Source of the DNA: Acetobacteraceae bacterium
Lineage (GTDB): Bacteria > Pseudomonadota > Alphaproteobacteria > Acetobacterales > Acetobacteraceae
Direction of reading: 5' to 3'
Length of the DNA stretch: 64,000 bases
NCBI GenBank assembly: GCA_024280945.1
Contig: JAMXLO010000113.1
Location: 1 to 64,000, forward strand
The translations under genes and the position numbers were made by a program. Of this stretch, positions 55,305 to 63,594 are shown piece after piece (the stretch's first letter is position 1; the number at the start of each line of letters is the position of its first letter). The notes under the pieces are model-generated. The model worked only from the letters and a program-made list of their open reading frames with translations. It ran no database searches and was not told the DNA's origin.

Positions 55305-56672
55305 TCACTTATCCGCCGACCCACCGAGCTGGGCAATCAACAGGTCCTCGTCAGCGGCCTCCAGGCAGCGACAGTCCAACCATAGCCGGCCTTCGCCGAT
55401 CCGCCCGATCACCGGACGCTCCAAAGCTCTTAGCCACCCGGCAAGGCGCTCGAGGCCACCTCCCCCAACGGTCACCGCGAACGAAGGCAGGAGATCCACC
55501 GGCAGGGAGCCGGAGCCGATCTGGCTTCGGCACGGCTCGACAGCGATCGGCCGAGCCGGCCACCTGGCGCGACACACGGCTGCCAGCCGAACGGCGGTCT
55601 GCCGGATCTCCTCGGCAGAACGGCTCAACAGCCGCAAGGTCGGCAGCTGCTCGGCCAGGCGCTCCGGCGAGAGATAGAGCAGCAGCACGCGTTCCAGCGC
55701 CGCCAGCCTGCCCTTGTCCAGGCGAAGGGCCCGCTTCAGCGGATTGCGGTTCAGTTGGGTGATCAAGTCTGCCCGGCCGACGACCAACCCTGCCTGAGGG
55801 CCACCAAGCAGCTTATCGCCCGAGAAGCTGACCAGATCGGCGCCGGCTTGGAGCGAGTCCTGGGGGGTTCGTTCATGCGGCAGTCCCCAGGCGCCGAGAT
55901 CGACCAGACTGCCACTCCCCAGATCCTCGACCAGGGGCAGTCCGGCCGCATGTGCCATCTCTGCCAGTTCGGTTGCAGGCACGGCGGCTACGAACCCTTG
56001 GATTGCGAAGTTTGCCTGGTGGACGCGCATCAGCAATGCCGTTTGTGGGCCGATCGCATCCCCGAAGTCCCGCGCGTGCGTACGGTTCGTCGTACCGACC
56101 TCACGCAGCACAGCCCCGGCGCGCGCCATGATGTCGGGAATGCGGAATGCGCCGCCGATTTCGATCAGCTCGCCGCGAGAAACGGGAACCTCGCGCCCCA
56201 ATGCGATCGTATTCAGGATCAGCAGCACAGCCGCGGCGTTGTTGTTGACCACGGTTGCGGCCTCGGCGCCGGTGATGTCGCGCAGCAGCCGTGCGACATG
56301 TTCGTCGCGCTCGCCGCGCTGCCCCGTGGCGAGATCGAACTCCAGTGTCGTTGCGCTGGACATCGCTTCGGCAGCCGCCTCGGCGGCCGCGCCCGGCAAG
56401 GGTGCACGGCCCAGGTTGGTGTGCAGCACCGTCCCAGTCAGGTTGAAGACCGGGCGCTGCGTGCGAGCGAAGCGCCGCGCCAATGCATCCGCGGCAGCAT
56501 CGAGGATCTCCGACGCCGCCGCGGGAAAAGCCCGCACAGACCGCCGCGCCCCAAGTTCCGCCCGTAGGGCGGCAGCCGTCGCCGTCCGCCCGAACCGCAC
56601 GATCAGTGTCTCGGCTGTGGGCATCCGCAGCAACGCGTCGAGCGAGGGAAGTGGGCTGGTGGTAACCGGCAT
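55305..56672 (-). CDS. selA: L-seryl-tRNA(Sec) selenium transferase
   Basis: 455-residue PLP enzyme that converts Ser-tRNA(Sec) to Sec-tRNA(Sec) with selenophosphate. The family blocks are NLTGTVLHTNLGRAPLP, VVNNNAAAVLLILN, REVGTTNRTH, LVEDLGSGSLVDL and the PLP Lys287 in SFSGDKLLGGPQAG. Length is typical. It is divergent from a GNAT gene with 21 bases between, so the promoters must overlap or lie inside genes. It leads the selA-selC pair. selB and selD are not in the window. Confidence 0.96.
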   Translation of the reverse strand: MPVTTSPLPSLDALLRMPTAETLIVRFGRTATAAALRAELGARRSVRAFPAAASEILDAAADALARRFARTQRPVFNLTGTVLHTNLGRAPLPGAAAEAAAEAMSSATTLEFDLATGQRGERDEHVARLLRDITGAEAATVVNNNAAAVLLILNTIALGREVPVSRGELIEIGGAFRIPDIMARAGAVLREVGTTNRTHARDFGDAIGPQTALLMRVHQANFAIQGFVAAVPATELAEMAHAAGLPLVEDLGSGSLVDLGAWGLPHERTPQDSLQAGADLVSFSGDKLLGGPQAGLVVGRADLITQLNRNPLKRALRLDKGRLAALERVLLLYLSPERLAEQLPTLRLLSRSAEEIRQTAVRLAAVCRARWPARPIAVEPCRSQIGSGSLPVDLLPSFAVTVGGGGLERLAGWLRALERPVIGRIGEGRLWLDCRCLEAADEDLLIAQLGGSADK

Positions 56673-56693
56673 GGCGAGGCCATGCTAGGCGCC

Positions 56694-57209
56694 ATGAGTA
56701 CGACATTCGAGATACCGACCCTGCGGACCGAGCGGCTGATACTGCGCGCATTCTGCCCCGCCGATCTCGTCGCCTGGGCGGCGATGGAAGCTGACCCCGA
56801 AGTTCGCCGCTATCGCGGCAACGACCCGCGCACCCGAGAGCAGGTCTGGGCAATGATGGAATCCTCGCTAGGCCAATGGGCACTGCGAGGATACGGGGTT
56901 TTCGCGCTCGAGCGTGTCGCTGACGGCTGCTTCATTGGCTTCACCGGAGTGCTGCACCCGGCTGACTGGCCCGAGCCGGAGCTGAGCTACTCACTCGCCC
57001 GCGCAGCATGGGGTTCCGGGTTCGCCGCGGAAGCCGCCACCGCAGCGCGCGACTGGGCATTCGCCCAGCCGGGCGTCGAACGTCTGGCGAGCTTCATTTT
57101 GCCGGAGAACACCCGCTCGCTTCGCGTCGCGCAGAAGCTTGGCGCGACACGCGATGGCACGGTTACACTGCGAGGTTTCGAGGCGGAATGGTGGGTACAC
57201 CGGAAATGA
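56694..57209 (+). CDS. GNAT family N-acetyltransferase
   Basis: 171-residue acetyltransferase of the RimJ/RimL type. The family blocks are RTERLILRAFCPAD, LSYSLARAAWGSGFAAEAA (acetyl-CoA pyrophosphate loop) and SLRVAQKLGATRDGTVTLRG. The start is the ATG at 56694, fourth codon after an alternative ATG at 56682. It overlaps the next gene by ATGA. The acceptor is unknown. Confidence 0.92.
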   Translation: MSTTFEIPTLRTERLILRAFCPADLVAWAAMEADPEVRRYRGNDPRTREQVWAMMESSLGQWALRGYGVFALERVADGCFIGFTGVLHPADWPEPELSYSLARAAWGSGFAAEAATAARDWAFAQPGVERLASFILPENTRSLRVAQKLGATRDGTVTLRGFEAEWWVHRK

Positions 57210-57973
57210 CAGCGTTGCTTGCGCCTGACGAACCGTCGCCGGTCCACGTGTTGCGCGAGGATGGCCGTTCAGATCTGTTCCTCACGGCTGATCACGCCGG
57301 CCGCATCATTCCACGCAACCTGGGTCGCCTTGGCCTGCCCGAAAGCGAACTGGACCGGCATATCGCATGGGACATCGGAATTGCTGCAGTGACCGAGCGA
57401 CTCTCTGCCGCTCTTGATGCGACGGCCGTGCTGCAGACCTATTCACGGCTGGTCATCGACTGCAACCGCGATCCCTCCGTAGCAAGCTCGATTCCGGAGA
57501 TCAGCGAGTCGACTCCAATCCCCGGCAACCTCGACCTCACGCCGGCACAGCGAGAGGCGCGTCGAACCGCAGTCTTCGACCCCTACCACGCATGCATTCG
57601 GAGCTTGCTCGATGCGCGCCAGGCTGCCCAGCGGCGCTCCGTCTATGTCGCGATGCACAGCTTCACGCCGGTATTCAAAGGCGAGTCACGGGCTATGCAG
57701 GTCGGCGTGCTGTACAATCGCGATGCACAGCTTGCCAACATCATGCTCGATCTGCTGCGCGCGGAAGGTGACCTGGTGGTGGGCGACAACGCCCCTTACG
57801 CGGTCAGCGATGTGACTGACTATGGCGTCCCAGTACATGCCGAACGCCGTGGCTTGCAACACGTCGAAATCGAGATCCGCCAGGATCTGATCGCCGATGC
57901 GACGGGGCAGGCGGCCTGGGCCACGCGCGTCGAACGCCTGCTGCGCACAGCGCTGGAGAAGTTGCCATGCTGA
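57206..57973 (+). CDS. N-formylglutamate amidohydrolase-like protein
   Basis: 255-residue zinc-dependent amidohydrolase of the N-formylglutamate amidohydrolase family. Conserved blocks are FLTADHAGRIIPRNLG, HIAWDIGIAAV, RLVIDCNRDPSV, AMHSFTPVFKGE and HVEIEIRQDLI. It removes an N-formyl or similar acyl group. The start overlaps the GNAT gene by ATGA, and the end overlaps the hydrolase gene by 7 bases, so the four genes to 59038 are one unit. Confidence 0.92.
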   Translation: MTALLAPDEPSPVHVLREDGRSDLFLTADHAGRIIPRNLGRLGLPESELDRHIAWDIGIAAVTERLSAALDATAVLQTYSRLVIDCNRDPSVASSIPEISESTPIPGNLDLTPAQREARRTAVFDPYHACIRSLLDARQAAQRRSVYVAMHSFTPVFKGESRAMQVGVLYNRDAQLANIMLDLLRAEGDLVVGDNAPYAVSDVTDYGVPVHAERRGLQHVEIEIRQDLIADATGQAAWATRVERLLRTALEKLPC

Positions 57974-58677
57974 GCCGCGACGTGCCGATCGATCCAGCGC
58001 ACGCCGCACTGCTGTTCGTCGATGTACAGAACTACAACGCGCGACCTGACGGTGGCGAATACGCCAAGATGAGTGCGACCGAGCGCGACAGCCAGTACGG
58101 ATACTTCTTCCGCACCATGCAGGACATCGCCCTACCCAACATGCAGCGGCTTCAAGCGGCATGCCGACGCGCGCGCATTGAAGTCATGTACACGGTCATC
58201 GAAGCGCTGACGCGCGATGGACACGATCTCAGCCTCGACTACAAGATCAGCGGCCTGTTCGTGGCGCGCGGCTCGTGGGACGCCAAGGTGCTCGACGCCA
58301 TCGCACCAGCGGACGATGAGATCGTGCTGCCGAAGACGTCCTCGTCCGTGTTCATTTCCACCAATATCGACTACGTGCTGCGCAATCTCGGCGTGCGATC
58401 GCTGATCATCGCCGGCGTGTTGACCGATCAGTGCATCGACTCCGCCGTGCGCGATGCGTGTGACCTTGGGTATCTGGTGACGGTGCCCACGGACGCCTGC
58501 GCCACGCTCAGTGCGGAACGGCACGAATGGGCGCTGCGCAACAACCGTGGCTATTGCCGCCAAGTTACCACCGGCGCGCTGGTGCGGGAGATCGAGCAAC
58601 TATGCAGTCAGGTGCGAGGCCGGTTGACGGGTTGGGAGGTGACCAGTGACGCGAGACGAAATGAAGAACCTGATTGA
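57967..58677 (+). CDS. Isochorismatase-family cysteine hydrolase
   Basis: 236-residue cysteine hydrolase. The catalytic triad is visible: Asp19 in LLFVDVQNYN, Lys123 in IVLPKTSSSVF and Cys156 in GVLTDQCIDSAVRDA. Length is somewhat over the family average because of a C-terminal tail. Members cleave ureas, biurets, carbamoyl compounds or isochorismate. With the formylglutamate-type amidohydrolase upstream, an amide-degrading pathway is plausible, but unproven. Confidence 0.93.
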   Translation: MLSRDVPIDPAHAALLFVDVQNYNARPDGGEYAKMSATERDSQYGYFFRTMQDIALPNMQRLQAACRRARIEVMYTVIEALTRDGHDLSLDYKISGLFVARGSWDAKVLDAIAPADDEIVLPKTSSSVFISTNIDYVLRNLGVRSLIIAGVLTDQCIDSAVRDACDLGYLVTVPTDACATLSAERHEWALRNNRGYCRQVTTGALVREIEQLCSQVRGRLTGWEVTSDARRNEEPD

Positions 58678-59038
58678 ACGACTGCATGCACTTTGGAGCA
58701 CAGGCGATTTCTCGGTCATACCGAATATCTACGCCGCCGAGTTCATCGGCCACATGGCAGCCGGATCTCGGCTAGGTGAACTGAAGGGCCATAGCGGGGT
58801 GAAAGGCGCCATAGAACTCGTCCGCAACGCATTTGACCGGTTCACCGAGACTATCGAGGACATCATCATCGAAGGCGACAAAGTGGTGACCCGATACGTC
58901 GCCAGCGGGGTCCACTCAGGGCAGTATTTCGACCTGCCGCCGACCGGCACGGTAGTCAGCGTCGACGAGATTTCTATCTTTCGCATCCGGAATCGACTTG
59001 TCGTGGAGCAATGGTGCTTGGGTCAGATGCGAGAGTAA
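58646..59038 (+). CDS. SnoaL-like ester cyclase/NTF2-fold protein
   Basis: 130-residue NTF2-like protein of the SnoaL/ester cyclase type, with IPNIYAAEFIGHMA, GVKGAIELVRNAFDRF and SIFRIRNRLVVEQWCLGQ. Such proteins are small isomerases, cyclases or hydrolases. The GTG at 58646 overlaps the cysteine hydrolase gene by 32 bases; an ATG at 58661 is also possible. Last gene of the plus-strand run. Confidence 0.85.
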   Translation: MTRDEMKNLIERLHALWSTGDFSVIPNIYAAEFIGHMAAGSRLGELKGHSGVKGAIELVRNAFDRFTETIEDIIIEGDKVVTRYVASGVHSGQYFDLPPTGTVVSVDEISIFRIRNRLVVEQWCLGQMRE

Positions 59039-59066
59039 GCGCACCTCGACCAGACGAGACTGGGCC

Positions 59067-59390
59067 CTACGCTCCGAACGTCCGCCTCGCCAACTCGATC
59101 AGCGCTCGCAAATACGCCTCACCATCTGCCGGGGTGTGATCGACCCCAATTCGCGCACGGTAGTCGTTCGACATGTCGGCGAAATCGACGATGTCGTCCG
59201 ACTCGCTCAGCCAGTTGCAAATGGCGGTGTACTCGCGAAACGCCGGCGAGCCCGGCAACCGCCGCATATCTGCTGCCAGTTTTTCCAGCAGCACAGCAGC
59301 ATCGCGGCTCACTTTATCCGACGGATCAGCGTCCACCTTTCGCATCCGCCATTCCGCAGTCCGTTCCAGCTCGTCTGCCTCCTCCATCAT
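59067..59390 (-). CDS. Conserved-looking protein of unknown function
   Basis: 107-residue acidic helical protein: MMEEADELERTAEWRMRKVD at the start, LRALIELARRTFGA at the end. No domain was recognised. The start at 59390 overlaps the stop of the ThDP gene by ATGA, so it is translated with it. The frame is open to 59444, but the ATG at 59390 is better placed. Because of the coupling, it is likely a partner or small subunit of the ThDP enzyme; that is inference. Confidence 0.7.
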   Translation of the reverse strand: MMEEADELERTAEWRMRKVDADPSDKVSRDAAVLLEKLAADMRRLPGSPAFREYTAICNWLSESDDIVDFADMSNDYRARIGVDHTPADGEAYLRALIELARRTFGA

Positions 59391-61030
59391 GCATCTCGTC
59401 GTGAGAACGCCGTCTCCTGACTGGTGATGAACTCCAGCAGACACGCCCTGCCCTCCTGCGTCTGCCGCCGTGCGCGCAGGATCGCTTCTCCGACCTGTGA
59501 GGGGTCCTCGACCCGCTCGCTCCAGCCGCCCAGATCGCGCGCCAGATTGGCATAGCTGCCGCCGAGATCGCGTGCATTGTGCTTCTCATGCGACAACTTC
59601 ATGTGCGGGATTTCGATCGCCATCGACGAGTTGTTCAAAACGATCGTGCAGATCGGTACCCCACAGCGCACCGCGGTCTCGAAATCGAGGCCGGTCATGC
59701 CAAACGCCGCGTCGCCCATGAAGTTGACGCAGAATTTCTCTGGCGCGGCGACCTTGGCGCCGATCGTCAGGCCAAGCCCGGTGCCGAGCTGATGCGACTT
59801 TCCCCAGCCAAGATACGAACGCGGCCGCGTCGCGCGATAGAATGGCAGCAACTGCTCGCGCGGGCTGCCGGAATCATGCGTGACAATTGCCTCGCCAGGA
59901 TCGATCACGCGCATGAATTCGTTGATCACGCGGTAAGGGGTGATCGGTGTCTCCACCGACGTCAGCTTGGCTTGCCATCTCGTCAGCCACGCGTCGCGCT
60001 TCGCCGCAATCTCCTCGGCGGGCGAGCGATTGAGCAGCCGCCCCCCAAGGCGTTCCTTCACCGCCTCGGCCAGCGCCGCTAAGGTCAGCTTCGCGTCCCC
60101 CAGCAGCGCCACATCGGTCGCATAGCTCTTGTGCAGATCCCGCGTGTCGTTCGTGGCGTGGATGATCCGCACGCCATTCGGCAGCGGCGGTGTCGTCAGC
60201 GGATGCCGGTTTAGACCGCTGCCGATCGCCAGGATCAGATCGGCGCGCGAATACAGGAAATGCGCCCCATGCCCGGTGAAGCCGTTGCCGCCGGAACCCA
60301 ACGCCAGCGCGTGATCCTCGGGGAACGCGCTCTTACCATCCACCGTCGTCATCACTGGGCTTTGTAGCAGCTCTGCGAGCCGGACCAGATCGTCGCTCGC
60401 TTCGGCGTACAGCACGCCCTGGCCGGCGAGAATCAGCGGGCAGGACGCCTCCACCAGCAGGCGCGCAGCATCCTCGACGTCTTCCGTGTCGGGTGCGGTG
60501 CGCGTCCTGCGCACGGCCTGGTGCTCCAGCGCATCATTGCCGATTTCCAGCGCTAGCAGGTCGCGTGGCAGCTCCACCATAACCGGCCCCGGCCGACCAT
60601 TCTTCAGCTGACTGAACGCACGGCGCATCGCTGCCGGCACCTGCTCCGGCACGATAACGTGCTCGACCTGCTTGGTCACCGAAGCATAGGTACGGCTGGC
60701 GTGGAACATCGGGAACACCTGCGCCTGCTCGCGGGCATGGCCGAGCGGCAGGAACAGCACGGGCACGGAATCGGAGAACGTGGTCGCGATGCCGGGAAAC
60801 GCATTCTCCGCGCCCGGTCCATACTGCATGGCGAACACGCCTGGCGGCCGCCCGTTGGTGACCCGCGAATAGCCGTCCGCCATATCGACCCCGACGCGTT
60901 CCTGGCGGCAGATGATCGGGCGCAATCCGCCGGCCACCGCCGTCTCGATCACCGACGTCGTCGGGAAACAGAACAACGTGGTGACACCCTCACGCTTCAG
61001 AACCTCGATGACTGCCTGATCCGCGCGCAT
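59387..61030 (-). CDS. Thiamine diphosphate-dependent enzyme, acetolactate synthase-like (second)
   Basis: 547-residue ThDP enzyme. The Pyr domain has a Glu-containing block (CRQERVGVDMADGYSR) and GPGAENAFPGIATTF. The central domain follows. The PP domain has the ThDP motif FMGDAAFGMTGLDFETAV ending IVLNN. It is divergent from the enzyme at 7115-8791 and nearer the benzoylformate decarboxylase/acetolactate synthase border by its C-terminus (MAIEIPHMKLS). It is coupled to the small gene downstream. The substrate is unknown. Confidence 0.92.
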   Translation of the reverse strand: MRADQAVIEVLKREGVTTLFCFPTTSVIETAVAGGLRPIICRQERVGVDMADGYSRVTNGRPPGVFAMQYGPGAENAFPGIATTFSDSVPVLFLPLGHAREQAQVFPMFHASRTYASVTKQVEHVIVPEQVPAAMRRAFSQLKNGRPGPVMVELPRDLLALEIGNDALEHQAVRRTRTAPDTEDVEDAARLLVEASCPLILAGQGVLYAEASDDLVRLAELLQSPVMTTVDGKSAFPEDHALALGSGGNGFTGHGAHFLYSRADLILAIGSGLNRHPLTTPPLPNGVRIIHATNDTRDLHKSYATDVALLGDAKLTLAALAEAVKERLGGRLLNRSPAEEIAAKRDAWLTRWQAKLTSVETPITPYRVINEFMRVIDPGEAIVTHDSGSPREQLLPFYRATRPRSYLGWGKSHQLGTGLGLTIGAKVAAPEKFCVNFMGDAAFGMTGLDFETAVRCGVPICTIVLNNSSMAIEIPHMKLSHEKHNARDLGGSYANLARDLGGWSERVEDPSQVGEAILRARRQTQEGRACLLEFITSQETAFSRRDA

Positions 61031-61132
61031 CAGTCCCCTCCCTTGGCGATTGACCGAAGCTACAGCAAGTGTGCCTATTATGACCCAGGCGCATCAATAC
61101 GCCATGGCCGGCCGCCGCGCTGGTCGCCCACT

Positions 61133-61186
61133 TGCTATCAGTAAAGCGCCTGCTATCAGTAAAGCGCCTGCTACCAGTAAAGCGTA
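61133..61186. repeat. 18-base direct repeat, three copies
   Basis: TGCTATCAGTAAAGCGCC occurs at 61133-61150 and 61151-61168. The third copy (61169-61186) differs at three positions (TGCTACCAGTAAAGCGTA). The unit is a multiple of three but no open frame uses it. It may be a protein-binding iteration or slippage product. Confidence 0.85.
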
Positions 61187-61198
61187 GGTCAACCTGAC

Positions 61199-61309
61199 GT
61201 GTCATTGCGACCCCCGCGAAAACCGGGGGAAGCAACCTCGCGTCAGGTGCGCACCTCGCCCGGGATTGCTTCGTCCCCCCACGCTTCGCCTGCGGTCTTC
61301 GCAATGCCG
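61199..61309. repeat. Dispersed palindromic repeat (TCATTGCGA...TTCGCAATG)
   Basis: About 110 bases whose ends TGTCATTGCGA and TCTTCGCAATGCC are imperfectly complementary. Internal arms are CCCCCGCGAAAACCGGGGG and GGGATTGCTTCGTCCC. The pattern matches the TCATTGCGA-type interspersed repeats seen between genes in many alphaproteobacteria. Confidence 0.65.
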
Positions 61310-61357
61310 GAGTGGCGTTCCGCGCTTCAGTGGTTCCGGCTCCTAGGGCCGCCAGAA

Positions 61358-61474
61358 CTACATCAGGCGCACGACTGCGGACCACAGTGCATCAGGTGCC
61401 AATGCCATGACGGATGAAATCATGGCCCCCAAAGCAAAGATCGTGATGAGCGATCGCCTTACATAGTCAGACAT
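61358..61474 (-). CDS. Possible small membrane protein (38 aa)
   Basis: 38-residue reading frame starting MSDYVRRSLITIFALGAMIS and ending in a Val-Arg-Leu-Met tail. It has one hydrophobic segment after a basic N-terminus, the pattern of a signal-anchor peptide. There is no strong ribosome-binding site. Supported only by composition. Confidence 0.35.
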   Translation of the reverse strand: MSDYVRRSLITIFALGAMISSVMALAPDALWSAVVRLM

Positions 61475-61528
61475 CGTTTGATCAACGCCTTGTCTTGATG
61501 TTGCCTGCGTAGGCTGCAACGATACCAC

Positions 61529-61675
61529 TCAGCGCATGCTGATCGCGCAGGAGACGATCAACACGCAGGTAAGCGACAGCATCACCGCCAGAAACACGCC
61601 ATCACCGCTGTAATGGCGACGAATCAGGTTGATGGCTGCGATGTGCACATGCGTCTGCACCTGAACTCGGCGCAT
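61529..61675 (-). CDS. Possible small membrane protein (48 aa)
   Basis: 48-residue frame beginning MRRVQVQTHVHIAAINLIRR, with a hydrophobic segment FLAVMLSLTCVLIVSCAISM at the C-terminus. A GAGAG is close to the ATG. It has the same strand as the 38-residue frame 54 bases away, so the two could be a pair. Supported only by composition. Confidence 0.35.
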   Translation of the reverse strand: MRRVQVQTHVHIAAINLIRRHYSGDGVFLAVMLSLTCVLIVSCAISMR

Positions 61676-61819
61676 TACTCTCGTACGCAGTGCTCTTGAG
61701 GGTTCCATGCCAGGGCAGGTCCAGTAATCATGCAGGAAGATACGTCACCGCGGTTGACGATCTCCTACTGGAATCCCGGCAGCACGCCCTCGTGAAAGCG
61801 CGGATGGGGCGCAGCCAAT

Positions 61820-62011
61820 TCACATCTGATTGGGATCGGCATAGTCCCGCCTCTCCGCCAATTCGTCAAAACGATCGGCCAACCGCTTGAGCGCATCTCT
61901 GATCTGAGCGGTCGTAGCACCTTCCGCCATCGATCGATATTCGCGCGCCCGCTGGCGCAGTTGCTCGGCGGTCAAGTCTGATAACGGCGGGCGAGATCCA
62001 GGTGCAACCAC
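61820..62011 (-). CDS. Small helical protein of unknown function (63 aa)
   Basis: 63-residue charged helical protein with LTAEQLRQRAREYRSMAEGA and DALKRLADRFDELAERRDY. This arrangement (L-R-x-R-A-x-E-Y-R-x-M-A, then R-L-A-D-x-F-x-x-L-A) is the common pattern of short orphan proteins in Rhizobiales and Acetobacteraceae. The start is GTG at 62011; the ribosome-binding site is weak. Function unknown. Confidence 0.65.
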   Translation of the reverse strand: MVAPGSRPPLSDLTAEQLRQRAREYRSMAEGATTAQIRDALKRLADRFDELAERRDYADPNQM

Positions 62012-62341
62012 GACACGACCAAATCACCTGGCCATTTTTGGCGGCCCAACACGCAGAGGCGTGCGCACCCTTTCGGTGTCAGATGCACCCTAACACTTCA
62101 GAACTAACAAGCCGTTCATGGTTGTCGCCGGTATCCTTCAAGTACTGTCATGTGGAGAGCCAACGGCAGGCGCCCTTGCCGGAGCCTCGAACATCCCGCC
62201 ATGCCGTTCCCGCTGTTCAGGCGGCCAGGCGAAGCGTTTTCCTACCGGTCTCCGTTGCGAGCCGTTGGCCAGTGGATCGTGCACTGGCTAGGCGCCGACC
62301 GCTACAGTCGTTTAAACTGCGTTAACAACAGGGAGGACGTG
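62012..62341. other. 330-base gap upstream of tandem binding-protein genes
   Basis: Non-coding on both strands as far as can be read. It ends with GGGAGGACGTG before the ATG at 62342. A promoter for the binding-protein gene is expected. Confidence 0.45.
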
Positions 62342-63574
62342 ATGCAGGTATCGATCAGACGACGCGCGCTGCTTGGCGCCGGACTTGCTGCCGGGGCGCT
62401 GCCGCGCGGCCTGCGCGCCGCGGACAAGCCGATCCGGATCGGCGTGCTGACCGATATGACCGGCGCCTACGCAGCAAACACTGGTCCCGGCTCGGTGCTC
62501 GGCGCGCAGATGGCAGTCGAGGACTTCATGCGCGCGCATCCTGGTGTAAAAGCAGAAGTTGTGCAGGCCGATCTGCAGCTCAAGCCCGACGTCGCTCTGG
62601 CCATTGCAGCCGATTGGTATGACAACAAGGGCGTCGATGTTGTCACCGACGTTCCACTGTCATCCGCGGCCTTTGCCGTCAGCGACCTCGCCAAGCAGAA
62701 GGACAAAGTCGCCATCTTCACCGGTGGTGCGTCCGCCGATATCACCGGCGCGCGTTGCGGGCCCAACCATCTGCACTGGGTCTATGATACCTGGTCGATG
62801 CCGCATGGAGTGGTCGATGCCTCGGTGAAGGAAGGCGCTGACAGCTGGTTCTTCATCACCGCGGACTACGCCTTCGGCCATTCGTTGCAAAAGGATGCGG
62901 CGAGCTTCGTCACTGCCGCCGGCGGCAAGGTGCTCGGCCAGGCGCTGGCGCCATTCCCCGGCACCACGGATTTCTCCTCGTTCCTGGTGCAGGCAAAGGC
63001 CAGCGGGGCAAAGGCGGTCGGCCTGGCTAACGGCGGCAATGACACCGTGAATTGCATCAAGCAGGCCGCCGAGTTCGGCATCATGAAAGGTGGCCAGAAG
63101 GTGGCTGGACTGATCTTCCTGATTCACGATGTCCACGGGGTGGGACTTGCTTCCGCGCAAGGCGTGTTGCTCACCGAACCGTTCTACTGGAACCTGAATG
63201 ACGGCACGCGCGAATTCAGCAAACGCTTCGCTGCACGCTTCAACGGTGTCGTGCCCGGATCTGTGCATGCCGGCCAATACTCCGGCGTAATGCATTATCT
63301 TAAATGCGCCACAGCGATGGGCGTCGACAAGGCGATCGCGAGCGGTCGCGCAGCGATACAGCAGATGAAAGCGACCCCGACCGGCGACCCATTGTTTGGC
63401 AAGGGCAAAGTGCGGCTCGATGGGCGGGTCATTCACGACATGTACCTGTTCGAGGTGAAGTCACCGGCGCAGTCGAACGAGGCATGGGACTATTACACGC
63501 TCCGCCGAACGATCCCGGCGGATCAGGCGTTTCGACCGCTCGATCAAGGTAACTGCGCCCTGGTGCGCAGCTGA
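62342..63574 (+). CDS. Leu/Ile/Val-type ABC transporter binding protein, copy 1
   Basis: 410-residue periplasmic binding protein (Peripla_BP_6 type). A Tat-like signal (SIRRRALLGAGLAAG) is followed by IRIGVLTDMTGAYAANTGPG, the usual first strand and ligand loop, then VVTDVPLSSAAFAVSDLAK, GGASADITG and WVYDTWSMPHGV. The start at 62342 follows GGGAGG; the open frame extends to 62150. Members carry branched-chain amino acids, amides or aromatic acids. No permease gene is adjacent in the window. Followed 20 bases later by a paralogue. Confidence 0.93.
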   Translation: MQVSIRRRALLGAGLAAGALPRGLRAADKPIRIGVLTDMTGAYAANTGPGSVLGAQMAVEDFMRAHPGVKAEVVQADLQLKPDVALAIAADWYDNKGVDVVTDVPLSSAAFAVSDLAKQKDKVAIFTGGASADITGARCGPNHLHWVYDTWSMPHGVVDASVKEGADSWFFITADYAFGHSLQKDAASFVTAAGGKVLGQALAPFPGTTDFSSFLVQAKASGAKAVGLANGGNDTVNCIKQAAEFGIMKGGQKVAGLIFLIHDVHGVGLASAQGVLLTEPFYWNLNDGTREFSKRFAARFNGVVPGSVHAGQYSGVMHYLKCATAMGVDKAIASGRAAIQQMKATPTGDPLFGKGKVRLDGRVIHDMYLFEVKSPAQSNEAWDYYTLRRTIPADQAFRPLDQGNCALVRS

Positions 63575-63594
63575 AAGCAACCAGGAAAGAACGG

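Larger units (their letters stand above)
61031..61357. other. 327-base repeat-bearing gap
   Basis: Upstream region of the second ThDP gene, containing a three-copy 18-base tandem repeat and a dispersed palindromic repeat, listed separately. No gene is seen. The promoter of the ThDP gene should lie in the part nearest 61031. Confidence 0.5.

Noticed and set aside
61133-61186. CRISPR-like array
   Set aside because: The three units are directly adjacent with no spacers and no cas genes are near.
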